Assembly: GCA_043798815.1 (NCBI GenBank)
Contig: JAZDOH010000061.1
Coordinates: 1-6,054 of the forward strand
Direction: 5' to 3'
Source of the DNA: JAZDOH01 sp043798815
GTDB taxonomy: Bacteria; Patescibacteriota; Gracilibacteria; UM-FILTER-43-11
Length of the DNA stretch: 6,054 bases
The position numbers were made by a program, and so were the translations under genes. Below the pieces are notes generated by a model, which was not told where the DNA came from, searched no databases, and saw only the letters and a list, made by a program, of their open reading frames with translations. Numbering within the stretch: position 1 is the stretch's first letter; every line of letters starts with the position of its first letter. Below, piece after piece: positions 1-6,054 of the stretch.

Positions 1-832
1 AAAGAATTTGTTTTTTTCTTAATGGGTATTCTTGACCAGGTGATGCTGGGCAATCCTTGAGAGCTTCCTTGAGTGAAATGGTATAATTTTTTTCCTTTGG
101 GAAAAGAAAAGGTAAATCTAAATCTTTTCTGATTGCCAATATGATCAATCTTTCTCTTTTTTGAGGAACATCCAAATATTGTGAACGTAGGATCCTATAA
201 GTTACCACATATCCTAATTCTTCAAGGGTGCTAATCATAGCTTGGAGGGTTTTTCCATCGTCGTGCCTGAGAAGCCCTCTGACATTTTCACCTAGTGCTA
301 TTTTAGGTTGCACCTCCTTCACACAACGTGCGAATTCAAAAAATAATGTACCTCGCGTATCTTCAAAACCCATTTTCTTTCCTGCGTAACTGAAAGCTTG
401 GCAAGGAAAACCGCCTTCAACAATATCTGCCTTAAAATTTTCAAAATTCACATTAGAAACATCTGTATTTGTGACTTTCCACCTAGGTCGGTTTTTTTTA
501 AGGGTTTTGATGCAGTCGCCATTGATTTCAACGTGTAAGATATTTTTTAATCCAGCATTTTCCAGTCCTAAAGCGGTACCACCAGCTCCGGTAAATAATT
601 CAATGACAGTATAATTTGTTTTAATTTTCGATCTTAAGATTCTATAATTATTTTCAAGCGATGTGCCGAAAAATTTATCATGCGCCCGTTCGATTTCTTC
701 CATATTAAACAACCTATAATTTCTATCGGATCTATGTACTTTAATAAGCCCCTTTTTATCCCACCTCCTAATTGTATCGGAGGAAACTTTTAGAAATTTT
801 GCAGCATCACTAACAGTAACATAAGTGCTCAT
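1..832 (-). CDS. C5-cytosine DNA methyltransferase with N-terminal MerR-type HTH (partial, 3' end outside window)
   Basis: Methylates carbon 5 of a cytosine within a short target using S-adenosylmethionine, protecting host DNA from the adjacent endonuclease. The visible 277 residues begin with a MerR/excisionase-like winged helix at about 4-50 (TVSDAAKFLKVSSDTIRRWDK, then GLIKVHR and a YRLFNMEEIE segment). The Dcm-type catalytic domain follows: motif I ELFTGAGG at 78-85, motif IV GGFPCQAFS at 140-148 with catalytic Cys144, motif VI ENV at 182-184 and motif VIII QKRERL at 224-229. The target-recognition domain and motifs IX-X lie beyond the left edge, so specificity cannot be read here. The start is ATG at 830-832, the first Met before the HTH; a TAA lies upstream in frame and no Shine-Dalgarno is visible. 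The gene is AT-rich, unlike secA. N-terminal HTH extensions that repress the enzyme's own promoter are known in some C5 methyltransferases (M.EcoRII, M.SsoII, M.MspI); autoregulation here is inferred. Confidence 0.93.
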   Translation of the reverse strand, partial: MSTYVTVSDAAKFLKVSSDTIRRWDKKGLIKVHRSDRNYRLFNMEEIERAHDKFFGTSLENNYRILRSKIKTNYTVIELFTGAGGTALGLENAGLKNILHVEINGDCIKTLKKNRPRWKVTNTDVSNVNFENFKADIVEGGFPCQAFSYAGKKMGFEDTRGTLFFEFARCVKEVQPKIALGENVRGLLRHDDGKTLQAMISTLEELGYVVTYRILRSQYLDVPQKRERLIILAIRKDLDLPFLFPKEKNYTISLKEALKDCPASPGQEYPLRKKQIL

Positions 833-922
833 AAATTTATTGTTAGGCTTTTAATGTTTTTAATATAACGAATAACCTTTGCATTATGCAAGGGTTACTT
901 AGAAGAAATTTAGTTGTTTTTT
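833..922 (-). promoter_or_regulatory. R-M intergenic region with candidate methyltransferase promoter
   Basis: This 90-base AT-rich gap separates the endonuclease stop from the methyltransferase start. On the minus strand there is a possible -10 box TATATT (complement of 862-867, 5 of 6 to consensus). Eighteen bases upstream is a weak -35, TTGCAT (complement of 886-891, 3 of 6). The expected transcript start is near 855, giving a leader of about 23 bases with no Shine-Dalgarno. The -35 lies inside the inverted repeat at 873-897. The promoter is a sequence-based guess, supported mainly by the -10 box and the coincidence with the dyad. Confidence 0.45.
873..897. repeat. 12-bp-arm inverted repeat, candidate operator of the RM module
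   Basis: The left arm TAACCTTTGCAT (873-884) and right arm ATGCAAGGGTTA (886-897) are reverse complements except at one position, around the single central base 885. A dyad this long and this tight is typical of an operator for a dimeric regulator. It overlaps the proposed -35 and the upstream part of the promoter spacer of the methyltransferase gene, whose product carries an HTH domain. As RNA it could also fold into a hairpin with a three-base loop, but no U-run follows in the minus direction, so an intrinsic terminator is less likely. Confidence 0.6.
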
Positions 923-1618
923 TTAATCAAATGCCTTATGGAATAACTCAAGAAAATCACTCTTAAATTTATCACTCAGTGCAATGCCTTTGATATCTTT
1001 TATAACTTTAGGCAATATTAAATATAAATTTTTGAGCGCATTTTTATCTCCACTAGCCAAACTATAAAATGTTTTACCATCTATTACCCTGATCCTTTCG
1101 TTAACTGGCCTCCTAGCTTTATTTTTGTGGTCTGACGGCACGAAAGGCTTGTCATATGTTTTTTTATTTTGTGGAATTATTTCAACATAATAACTTATCC
1201 AACCCTTATTTCGCATGCTTAGTACAGATTCAAGGTCATCATAAATTTCAATTTTATGGTTGCCTTTCGTTGTATTGTATTTATTTTTGATTTCAGCAAC
1301 GATTTTTCTCTTTTTATTCTCAACATCAACGATCTGTCCGCGGCCTAGATTTTCCCACCCCTTCATGCTTCCAAGAACACACTGATGGAAATCGCCGATA
1401 CAATTCTGCATGGTTTTTTGTATTTGCCTTGCATTTTCTTGTTTAAGCCAATCTTTGAGCGATATTCCTTGGGTAGCCGCATCAAAAAATGCGCTAAAAG
1501 GATCTATTACATTGCTGTATAAACCCTTTCCAGCGATACCAGAAACCATTTCTATTTTATCAAGAATAGAAGCTGTTTCTTTTATGAGTTTAGCGTCCTC
1601 TATATATGGTAAATACAT
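923..1618 (-). CDS. Type II restriction endonuclease, Eco47II/Sau96I-like family
   Basis: Predicted to cleave unmodified DNA at the site protected by the neighbouring methyltransferase. The 231-residue product resembles the Eco47II family as I recall it: NVIDPFSAFFDA at 36-47, CIGDFHQCVLGSMKGWENL at 73-91, then the nuclease core and a C-terminal VNERIRVIDGKTFYSLASGD at 162-181. The likely PD-(D/E)XK residues are Asp98 (IVDVE) and Glu109-x-Lys111 (VAEIKNKYNT), with the usual spacing between strands. Eco47II itself cuts GGNCC; applying that specificity here is inference. The start is ATG 1616-1618, the first Met. The frame stays open upstream but only by reading through secA's GC-rich 3' end out of frame, giving Pro-rich nonsense. 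No Shine-Dalgarno and no convincing promoter are visible. The gene starts 28 bases after the secA stop on the same strand, so read-through from secA may express it. Confidence 0.85.
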   Translation of the reverse strand: MYLPYIEDAKLIKETASILDKIEMVSGIAGKGLYSNVIDPFSAFFDAATQGISLKDWLKQENARQIQKTMQNCIGDFHQCVLGSMKGWENLGRGQIVDVENKKRKIVAEIKNKYNTTKGNHKIEIYDDLESVLSMRNKGWISYYVEIIPQNKKTYDKPFVPSDHKNKARRPVNERIRVIDGKTFYSLASGDKNALKNLYLILPKVIKDIKGIALSDKFKSDFLELFHKAFD

Positions 1619-1646
1619 TTTGTGATAAATTAAAAAAATTAAGCTT

Positions 1647-4289
1647 TCACCCCCCACAACACTTCTTATACTTCTTCCCACTGCCACAAGGGCACGGGTC
1701 GTTACGGCCAACGGTTGGGCCGACGGGGGCTGGAGTGGGGGGGTTGGCGGAAATTCGTCCGGCGACGGCGGATTGGGCGGAGGGGCGGGTAAGGCCGCTG
1801 GTGGCGAGGCTGCCTTCGATGTCGGCGGCGTTGGTGGCGAGTTTGGAGGGATCCACTTCAGATTTCGCGGCAAGGATCCCGGCGGGGGCTTCCACGCGGA
1901 TCTGAATTTTAAAGAGGGTGTTCACGATGTTGTGCTGGATAGCAACCAGAATTTGTTTGAACATCAGGAACGCTTCGCGCTTGTATTCGATGAGCGGATC
2001 CCACTGACCGTAGCCGCGCAGGGCGACGCTTTCACGCAGTTGGGTCATCTGGTCGATGTGTTCCATCCACAGCGTGTCCACCACGTGAAGCGATACGCGT
2101 TTTTCCGCCTCCCGTAGAATCGCCGGGTCGGTGAGGGCTTTTTCTTTGGCGGCGTATTCCGAATGGAGAGAGTTTTGGAGCGTCTCCGCCATCACGTCCG
2201 AATTGTCCAGTTTTTCAATGTCGGCCGCGGTGAGTTTGTGGGAATCGTGCGGAAGAAGCGCGTTGATGCCGTTCACAATTTCCTCAAAGTTCCATTCGCT
2301 GGGGATTTCGGATTGAGTGTGAAGCAGGACGAGTTCTTTGGCTTCCGCGGTCATCATTTCAAGAATTTCCGGTTTCAGGTCGGGCTGTTCCAAAATCTTG
2401 AGGCGGCGCGCGTAAATGATTTCGCGGTGTTTGTTCATCACGTCGTCGTATTCCAGAACGTGTTTACGCATGTCAAAATGATGGCCTTCCACCCGTTTTT
2501 GCGCGTGCTCGATGCTTCTCGTAATCATGGCGTTTTCGATCGGCATGTCTTCGGGAACGCCCAGTTTTTCCATGAGGGATTTGATCCGATCGGAACCGAA
2601 GAGGCGCATCAAGCTATCGTCCATCGAAGCATAAAAACGACTTAGCCCCGGGTCTCCCTGGCGGCCGGAACGGCCGCGAAGCTGATTGTCGATGCGTCGG
2701 GATTCATGTCGCTCAGTACCGATCACGGCCAATCCTCCGAGTTCCTGCACACCGAGCCCGAGCTTGATGTCGGTTCCGCGGCCTGCCATGTTGGTGGCGA
2801 TGGTCACGGCTCCTTTGGCGCCGGCTTTGGCGATGATTTCCGCTTCTTTTTCATGGAATTTGGCGTTGAGCACCTGGTGGGGGATGCCTTCTTTTTCGAG
2901 TTTTTTGGAAAGCATTTCCGAGGTTTCCACGGAAATCGTACCCACCAGCGCCGGCTGGCCCTTGAGGTACAAGGAGCGGATTTCTTCCGTGATCGCCGTG
3001 AACTTCCCCCGGCTATTCCTAAAAATAAGATCGGATTTGTCCTGCCGGGTCACGGGTTTGTGCGTGGGGATCACAATCGTTTCCAATCCGTAAATTTTGT
3101 AAAACTCTTCTTCCTCCGTCTTGGCCGTTCCCGTCATGCCGGAAAGCTTTTTATAGAGGCGGAAATAATTCTGGAAGGTGATGGTGGCGAGCGTCCGGCT
3201 TTCACGCTTCACTTCCACCCCTTCCTTTGCTTCGATTGCCTGGTGCAGGCCGTCGGAATAGCGGCGGCCGGGCATCAGCCGTCCCGTGAACTCGTCGACG
3301 ATGAGAATCTCGCCTTCTTTCACCACGTAATCGATGTCGCGTTTAAAAATACCCTGAGCTTTCAGAGCTTGTTCGATGTGATGCACCTCCATGAATCCCG
3401 CGTCGGTGTAAATGTTTTCCACACCGAGCAATTGTTCCATTTTGGCGATGCCGGCCTCGGTGAGCGTGGCGGCGCGTGCCTTTTCGTCGATGGCGTAATG
3501 GACTTCCGGTTCCAGCTGGCGCACCAGACTGGAGTACTGCATGTATTTTTGGGTGGATTCTTCGGCGGCCGCGGAAATGATGAGCGGCGTGCGGGCTTCG
3601 TCGATGAGAATCGAGTCCACTTCGTCCACGATGGAGTACGAGAGCGCCCGCTGAACCCGATGCTCCAGCCGCGTGGCCATGTTGTCGCGGAGGTAGTCGA
3701 ACCCGAATTCATTGTTCGTTCCGTACGTGATGTCGGCCGCGTACGCTGTGCGCCGCTCTTCGGGGGAAATCCCGTGCACGATCACGCCGACCTTGAGTCC
3801 CAAATACGAGTAAATCACGCCCATCCAGGTGGAGTCGCGTTTGGCCAGGTAATCATTCACGGTAACCAGATGCGCCCCTTTTCCGGCGAGGGCGTTCAGG
3901 TACAGTGGAAGGGCGGCCACAAGCGTTTTCCCTTCTCCGGTTTTCATTTCCGAGATTTTTCCCTGATGCAGCACGATGCCGCCGACCAACTGGCAATCAA
4001 AAGGCACCATGTCCCATTTGTATTCTTCTTTTCCTAATTTATAAGTCATTCCGAGAAGTCTTCGGCAGGCGTTTTTGACCACGGCAAACGCCTCCACCAA
4101 CAAATCATCCACCGACTCTCCTTGGGCGATTCGCTCTCTGAATTCCGCGGTTTTGGCTTTGAGCGCCTCTTCCGATAACGCTTGATATTCTTCCTCTTTT
4201 CGATTGATGGCAACGACAAGTGGCTGGATTTTTTTAAGAGCCTTCGCATTCGGATCGCCGATGATTTTGTTGATGAGTTGGGTTAACAC
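1647..4289 (-). CDS. secA: Preprotein translocase ATPase SecA
   Basis: Motor ATPase that pushes unfolded preproteins through the SecYEG channel at the inner face of the membrane. Starting at GTG 4287-4289 gives 880 residues, normal for a bacterial SecA. In that numbering: Walker A MKTGEGKT 115-122; Walker B with VDEVDSILIDEARTP from 221; preprotein cross-linking region roughly 205-350; SGMTGT 383-388; second nucleotide-binding fold with TNMAGRGTD 499-507 and QLRGRSGRQGD 536-546; helical scaffold and wing about 590-780 (EYDDVMNKHRE, WMEHIDQMTQLRE); an Ala/Pro-rich linker; and the C-terminal zinc motif with Cys866, Cys868, Cys877 and Cys878 (CC type rather than CH). No frameshift or lost motif is seen. 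The frame extends to ATG 4349, but those 20 extra residues are unlike SecA, whereas the GTG start gives the family-typical (M)LTQLINKIIG. The stop is TGA, and no terminator follows before the endonuclease gene. Confidence 0.98.
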   Translation of the reverse strand: MLTQLINKIIGDPNAKALKKIQPLVVAINRKEEEYQALSEEALKAKTAEFRERIAQGESVDDLLVEAFAVVKNACRRLLGMTYKLGKEEYKWDMVPFDCQLVGGIVLHQGKISEMKTGEGKTLVAALPLYLNALAGKGAHLVTVNDYLAKRDSTWMGVIYSYLGLKVGVIVHGISPEERRTAYAADITYGTNNEFGFDYLRDNMATRLEHRVQRALSYSIVDEVDSILIDEARTPLIISAAAEESTQKYMQYSSLVRQLEPEVHYAIDEKARAATLTEAGIAKMEQLLGVENIYTDAGFMEVHHIEQALKAQGIFKRDIDYVVKEGEILIVDEFTGRLMPGRRYSDGLHQAIEAKEGVEVKRESRTLATITFQNYFRLYKKLSGMTGTAKTEEEEFYKIYGLETIVIPTHKPVTRQDKSDLIFRNSRGKFTAITEEIRSLYLKGQPALVGTISVETSEMLSKKLEKEGIPHQVLNAKFHEKEAEIIAKAGAKGAVTIATNMAGRGTDIKLGLGVQELGGLAVIGTERHESRRIDNQLRGRSGRQGDPGLSRFYASMDDSLMRLFGSDRIKSLMEKLGVPEDMPIENAMITRSIEHAQKRVEGHHFDMRKHVLEYDDVMNKHREIIYARRLKILEQPDLKPEILEMMTAEAKELVLLHTQSEIPSEWNFEEIVNGINALLPHDSHKLTAADIEKLDNSDVMAETLQNSLHSEYAAKEKALTDPAILREAEKRVSLHVVDTLWMEHIDQMTQLRESVALRGYGQWDPLIEYKREAFLMFKQILVAIQHNIVNTLFKIQIRVEAPAGILAAKSEVDPSKLATNAADIEGSLATSGLTRPSAQSAVAGRISANPPTPAPVGPTVGRNDPCPCGSGKKYKKCCGG

Positions 4290-4326
4290 TTTTTGCAGTA
4301 TAGCTCTCTTGCCACTCGATTGACAA
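4290..4326 (-). promoter_or_regulatory. Candidate secA promoter giving a leaderless GTG-start mRNA
   Basis: On the minus strand, -35 TTGTCA (complement of 4321-4326, 5 of 6) and -10 TATACT (complement of 4297-4302, 5 of 6) are separated by 18 bases. Seven bases past the -10 box falls at about 4290, directly before GTG 4287-4289. The bases between (GCAAAAA) offer no room for a ribosome binding site, so initiation would be leaderless. If this promoter is used, the in-frame ATG at 4349 lies upstream of the transcript and cannot be the start. Confidence 0.6.
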
Positions 4327-4328
4327 TC
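4318..4328. repeat. Perfect dyad GATTG-A-CAATC shared by two divergent -35 elements
   Basis: Five-base perfect arms surround A4323. Because of the symmetry, the same bases read as TTGACA on the plus strand (4320-4325) and TTGTCA on the minus strand (4321-4326), supplying a -35 for each of the divergent genes. It could also be a small regulator site, but the -35 explanation is sufficient. Confidence 0.55.
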
Positions 4329-4356
4329 CGAAGGCGATGCGAGTAACATGAACCCG
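4320..4356 (+). promoter_or_regulatory. Candidate promoter of the FecR-like gene
   Basis: A consensus -35 TTGACA at 4320-4325 is followed after 18 bases by TAACAT at 4344-4349 (4 of 6 to the -10 consensus). The expected transcript start is near 4356, leaving a leader of about 25 bases before ATG 4381. The leader contains AGG at 4372-4374, six bases before that ATG, as a modest Shine-Dalgarno. The in-frame ATG at 4348 sits inside the -10 box, which favours 4381 as the real start. Confidence 0.5.
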
Positions 4357-4380
4357 TTATTTTTTAAGCCCAGGTTACCT

Positions 4381-6054
4381 ATGATGTACTATCACCGACG
4401 ACCTCCGGAACGACGCGCACGCGAATACTTCATGCCGTTTTTCATGATCATCATGCTGGCCGTGATTGCGGTTTTCGGCTGGAGGATTTTAAATTCGCTC
4501 CTGGTTCGGGACAACCAGTCCACGACGAACGAGCGGGTGTTTTTGACCATTGAAGGCGGAAACGTGGAGGCCATGGCCGCCGATTCCACTCAATGGCAGG
4601 GCGTTCCCGACAAAATCTATTTGTACCGCGGAGAAAAACTCAAAACCGGCGGAGATGGCCGAGCCACCCTCACGTTTTGGAATGAGAGCCTCATTCGTCT
4701 CAACCACGAATCCGAACTTCGTTTACAAACCCTCAAACGCCAGGCGGAAACCGATGCGGTTGAAGCGGAGCTGACCAAAGGAAATGTCTGGGTTAACGTG
4801 AAGGCAATGGCCAACGCGGATTCCAGCTTTTTATTGAACACACCATTATTATCGGTGAACACCCGCGAAGGGGTTTACGCGATTTCCGACCCTGGAACGG
4901 TGTATATGATCGATGGTAGCGCCACCATCAATGTAAAGAAAGATGGCGAAACGCTTCGCAGTTATACGCTGGGCGTGGGTCAGCAATTCGTGGTGGATGA
5001 GGAAATGATCACCAAATTGGCCGGCCAAGAATCTCCCGAATTGATTTTTGCCATTGCCGACGCGTTCAAAGAATCCGATTGGTATCGCTGGAACCGCGAC
5101 AAAGAAGGAGTCATGGCGGATTTCGGGGTGGATAAAACCCCGACAACCGACGTGATGACGGGAACGGAAACTGAAACGGGAACCACCGAAAATCCAACCG
5201 CCACCGATTTGGCAACCCCCCCAGTCACTTCACCTTCCTCGGTTGCAACCGGTGACGATCCCGCGGCTCCTGTGATAACGGAGCCTGGAAAAAACGGCGA
5301 AACCGTGACGCTCAACAACACCGAGGCGATCATCACCGGCACGGTGAGCGCCGACACTGCGGCGGTGATCGCGGATGATTATCAATTGCAGCAATACCAA
5401 GCGGGCAGCCGCGCCTTCCGCTACGTAGCCAAAGTCAGCTACGGGAATTTGAAAGTAGGGGAGAATAAATTCAAAATTTACGCCAAAAACGCCGCGGGCG
5501 ATCTGAGCGAACCAGCTACCATTACCTTGGTGCTCACGCAGGCGGTGCTCGACGCGCATCCGGAAACTCAAGCCGAATCTTCTCCATCGGCTTCCTCTCC
5601 TCAAAGCACGGGCGGAGTCCGGATTACGGCACCGAACAACGGCGAAGACTTTACCACCTCGGAAACCAAATTCGACATCAGCGGCGTGGTGCCCGCGACC
5701 ACCGCCAAAGTGGTTGTGAATGATTACGCTTTGTCCCGCTACGAACCCGGAAGCACCCATTGGACCTATCGGGCTTACAGTTCCATGGGAAGTCTTAAGA
5801 TCGGTCAAAAAAACGCCTACGTGGTCATCGCTTACGACGCCGAGGACAAGGAGCTTGGCCGGGACTCCATCACCATCGACGTGGAAAGCCAGGGCGCTCC
5901 GGAAATCATCATTCCCACCAACCGGACTTCTTACATGACCAATCTCGATGAGCTCGTCATCGGCGGCACCGTGGGCAAATGGGTGCAGGAAGTGGTCGTG
6001 AACGATGAAAAACTCCTGAACTACATTCCAGGCTCCGAAAAATGGAACCGCACC
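4381..6054 (+). CDS. Membrane-anchored FecR-domain protein with tandem Ig-like repeats (partial, runs off the right edge)
   Basis: No precise function is known; it is probably a cell-surface or envelope protein exported by Sec. The visible 558 residues show a short Arg-rich cytoplasmic tail (HRRPPERRARE), one transmembrane segment or uncleaved signal anchor at about 17-42, and a FecR-like beta domain at about 52-190. That domain includes YLYRGEKLKTGGDGRATLTFWN, a common ligand/scaffold pattern in which a threshold 'G..L.TG..G.A.L.F' motif is followed by ELTKGNVWVNV and TPLLSVNTREGVYAI. A Thr/Ser/Pro-rich linker (about 253-295) precedes Ig-like repeats at about 296-386, 413-501 and 507 onward. 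The repeats share a 'VVNDYxLxxYxPGSxxWxY' core. FecR proteins of Gram-negative siderophore systems are anti-sigma regulators, but no sigma factor gene or cytoplasmic anti-sigma domain is visible, so a structural or adhesive role is at least as likely. The start is ATG 4381 (ATG 4384 is equally possible). The gene is divergent from secA and has no internal stop. Confidence 0.85.
   Translation, partial: MMYYHRRPPERRAREYFMPFFMIIMLAVIAVFGWRILNSLLVRDNQSTTNERVFLTIEGGNVEAMAADSTQWQGVPDKIYLYRGEKLKTGGDGRATLTFWNESLIRLNHESELRLQTLKRQAETDAVEAELTKGNVWVNVKAMANADSSFLLNTPLLSVNTREGVYAISDPGTVYMIDGSATINVKKDGETLRSYTLGVGQQFVVDEEMITKLAGQESPELIFAIADAFKESDWYRWNRDKEGVMADFGVDKTPTTDVMTGTETETGTTENPTATDLATPPVTSPSSVATGDDPAAPVITEPGKNGETVTLNNTEAIITGTVSADTAAVIADDYQLQQYQAGSRAFRYVAKVSYGNLKVGENKFKIYAKNAAGDLSEPATITLVLTQAVLDAHPETQAESSPSASSPQSTGGVRITAPNNGEDFTTSETKFDISGVVPATTAKVVVNDYALSRYEPGSTHWTYRAYSSMGSLKIGQKNAYVVIAYDAEDKELGRDSITIDVESQGAPEIIIPTNRTSYMTNLDELVIGGTVGKWVQEVVVNDEKLLNYIPGSEKWNRT

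Larger units (their letters stand above)
1..1646. other. AT-rich restriction-modification insert (compositional island)
   Basis: Base composition changes sharply at the secA stop codon. As counted samples, 841-900 has 17 G+C in 60 whereas 3241-3300 inside secA has 42 in 60. Everything left of 1647 codes for, or lies between, the two RM genes. This is the usual look of an RM system gained by horizontal transfer. I see no integrase, transposase, terminal inverted repeat or target duplication at the visible right junction; the left junction is outside the window. Confidence 0.7.

Noticed and set aside
1647..1649. Recoded TGA (glycine), as in Gracilibacteria
   Set aside because: TGA directly follows the normal SecA zinc-motif tail (KKCCGG), and no in-frame TGA occurs inside any of the four genes.
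1619..1650. A/T-rich stretch after secA as an intrinsic terminator
   Set aside because: It has T-runs but no GC-rich stem; only a weak A/T palindrome can be drawn.
1619..1700. A dedicated promoter for the endonuclease inside the secA 3' end
   Set aside because: Only scattered weak hexamers with poor spacing were found; none is convincing enough to list.
1619..1873. Upstream extension of the endonuclease frame to 316 residues
   Set aside because: The extra residues are Pro-rich out-of-frame reading of the secA 3' end; endonuclease-like sequence begins only at the ATG at 1618.
2706..4037. Long open frame on the plus strand opposite secA (443 codons), plus several shorter ones at 1773-3093
   Set aside because: They lie antisense to an intact, motif-complete secA; products are His/Phe/Arg-rich with no recognisable domain, as expected from a GC-rich gene read backwards.
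4348..4380. Upstream in-frame ATG 4348 as start of the FecR-like protein
   Set aside because: It falls in the proposed -10 box and adds MNPLFFKPRLP with no better ribosome binding site; AGG at 4372-4374 favours ATG 4381.
5230..5808. Minus-strand open frame of 192 codons opposite the FecR-like gene, and a second at 4980-5357
   Set aside because: Antisense shadows of a continuous frame with clear TM, FecR-like and repeat structure.

Overview
The window holds four protein genes in three blocks. A small AT-rich restriction-modification (RM) module occupies roughly 1-1646, on the minus strand. secA lies immediately upstream of it, also on the minus strand, at 1647-4289. A GC-richer gene for a membrane-anchored FecR-like protein with Ig-like repeats starts at 4381 on the plus strand and runs off the right edge. 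There are no RNA genes, CRISPR arrays or insertion sequences that I can support, and no gene-free stretch exceeds about 100 bases.

The organism is a bacterium. SecA has the complete bacterial domain set, including the C-terminal zinc motif. TGA acts as a normal stop: secA ends with TGA right after its CCGG tail, and neither secA nor the 558-codon FecR-like frame has an internal TGA. The pairing of secA with a single-TM FecR-like protein bearing tandem repeats built around 'VVNDYxLxxYxPGSxxW' resembles what I recall of Peregrinibacteria-type members of the Patescibacteria/CPR. That placement is a recollection, not something the sequence proves.

The RM module reads secA -> endonuclease -> C5-cytosine methyltransferase. 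The endonuclease (923-1618) looks like the Eco47II/Sau96I family and carries a visible PD-(D/E)XK core. The methyltransferase (1-832, cut by the left edge) has an extra N-terminal MerR-type helix-turn-helix. A 12-bp-arm inverted repeat just upstream of the methyltransferase overlaps a plausible promoter, which suggests autoregulation. The module is far more AT-rich than secA and begins 28 bases after the secA stop, so it looks like an acquired insert.

The secA/FecR-like intergenic region appears to be a compact bidirectional promoter. The perfect dyad GATTG-A-CAATC at 4318-4328 supplies overlapping -35 hexamers for both directions. The secA -10 box then places the transcript start at, or one or two bases before, a GTG codon whose downstream protein begins exactly like a typical SecA (V/M-LTQLINKI). 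This implies a leaderless secA mRNA and argues against the upstream in-frame ATG at 4349. SecA powers Sec-dependent export, and the FecR-like protein is a probable client of that pathway.
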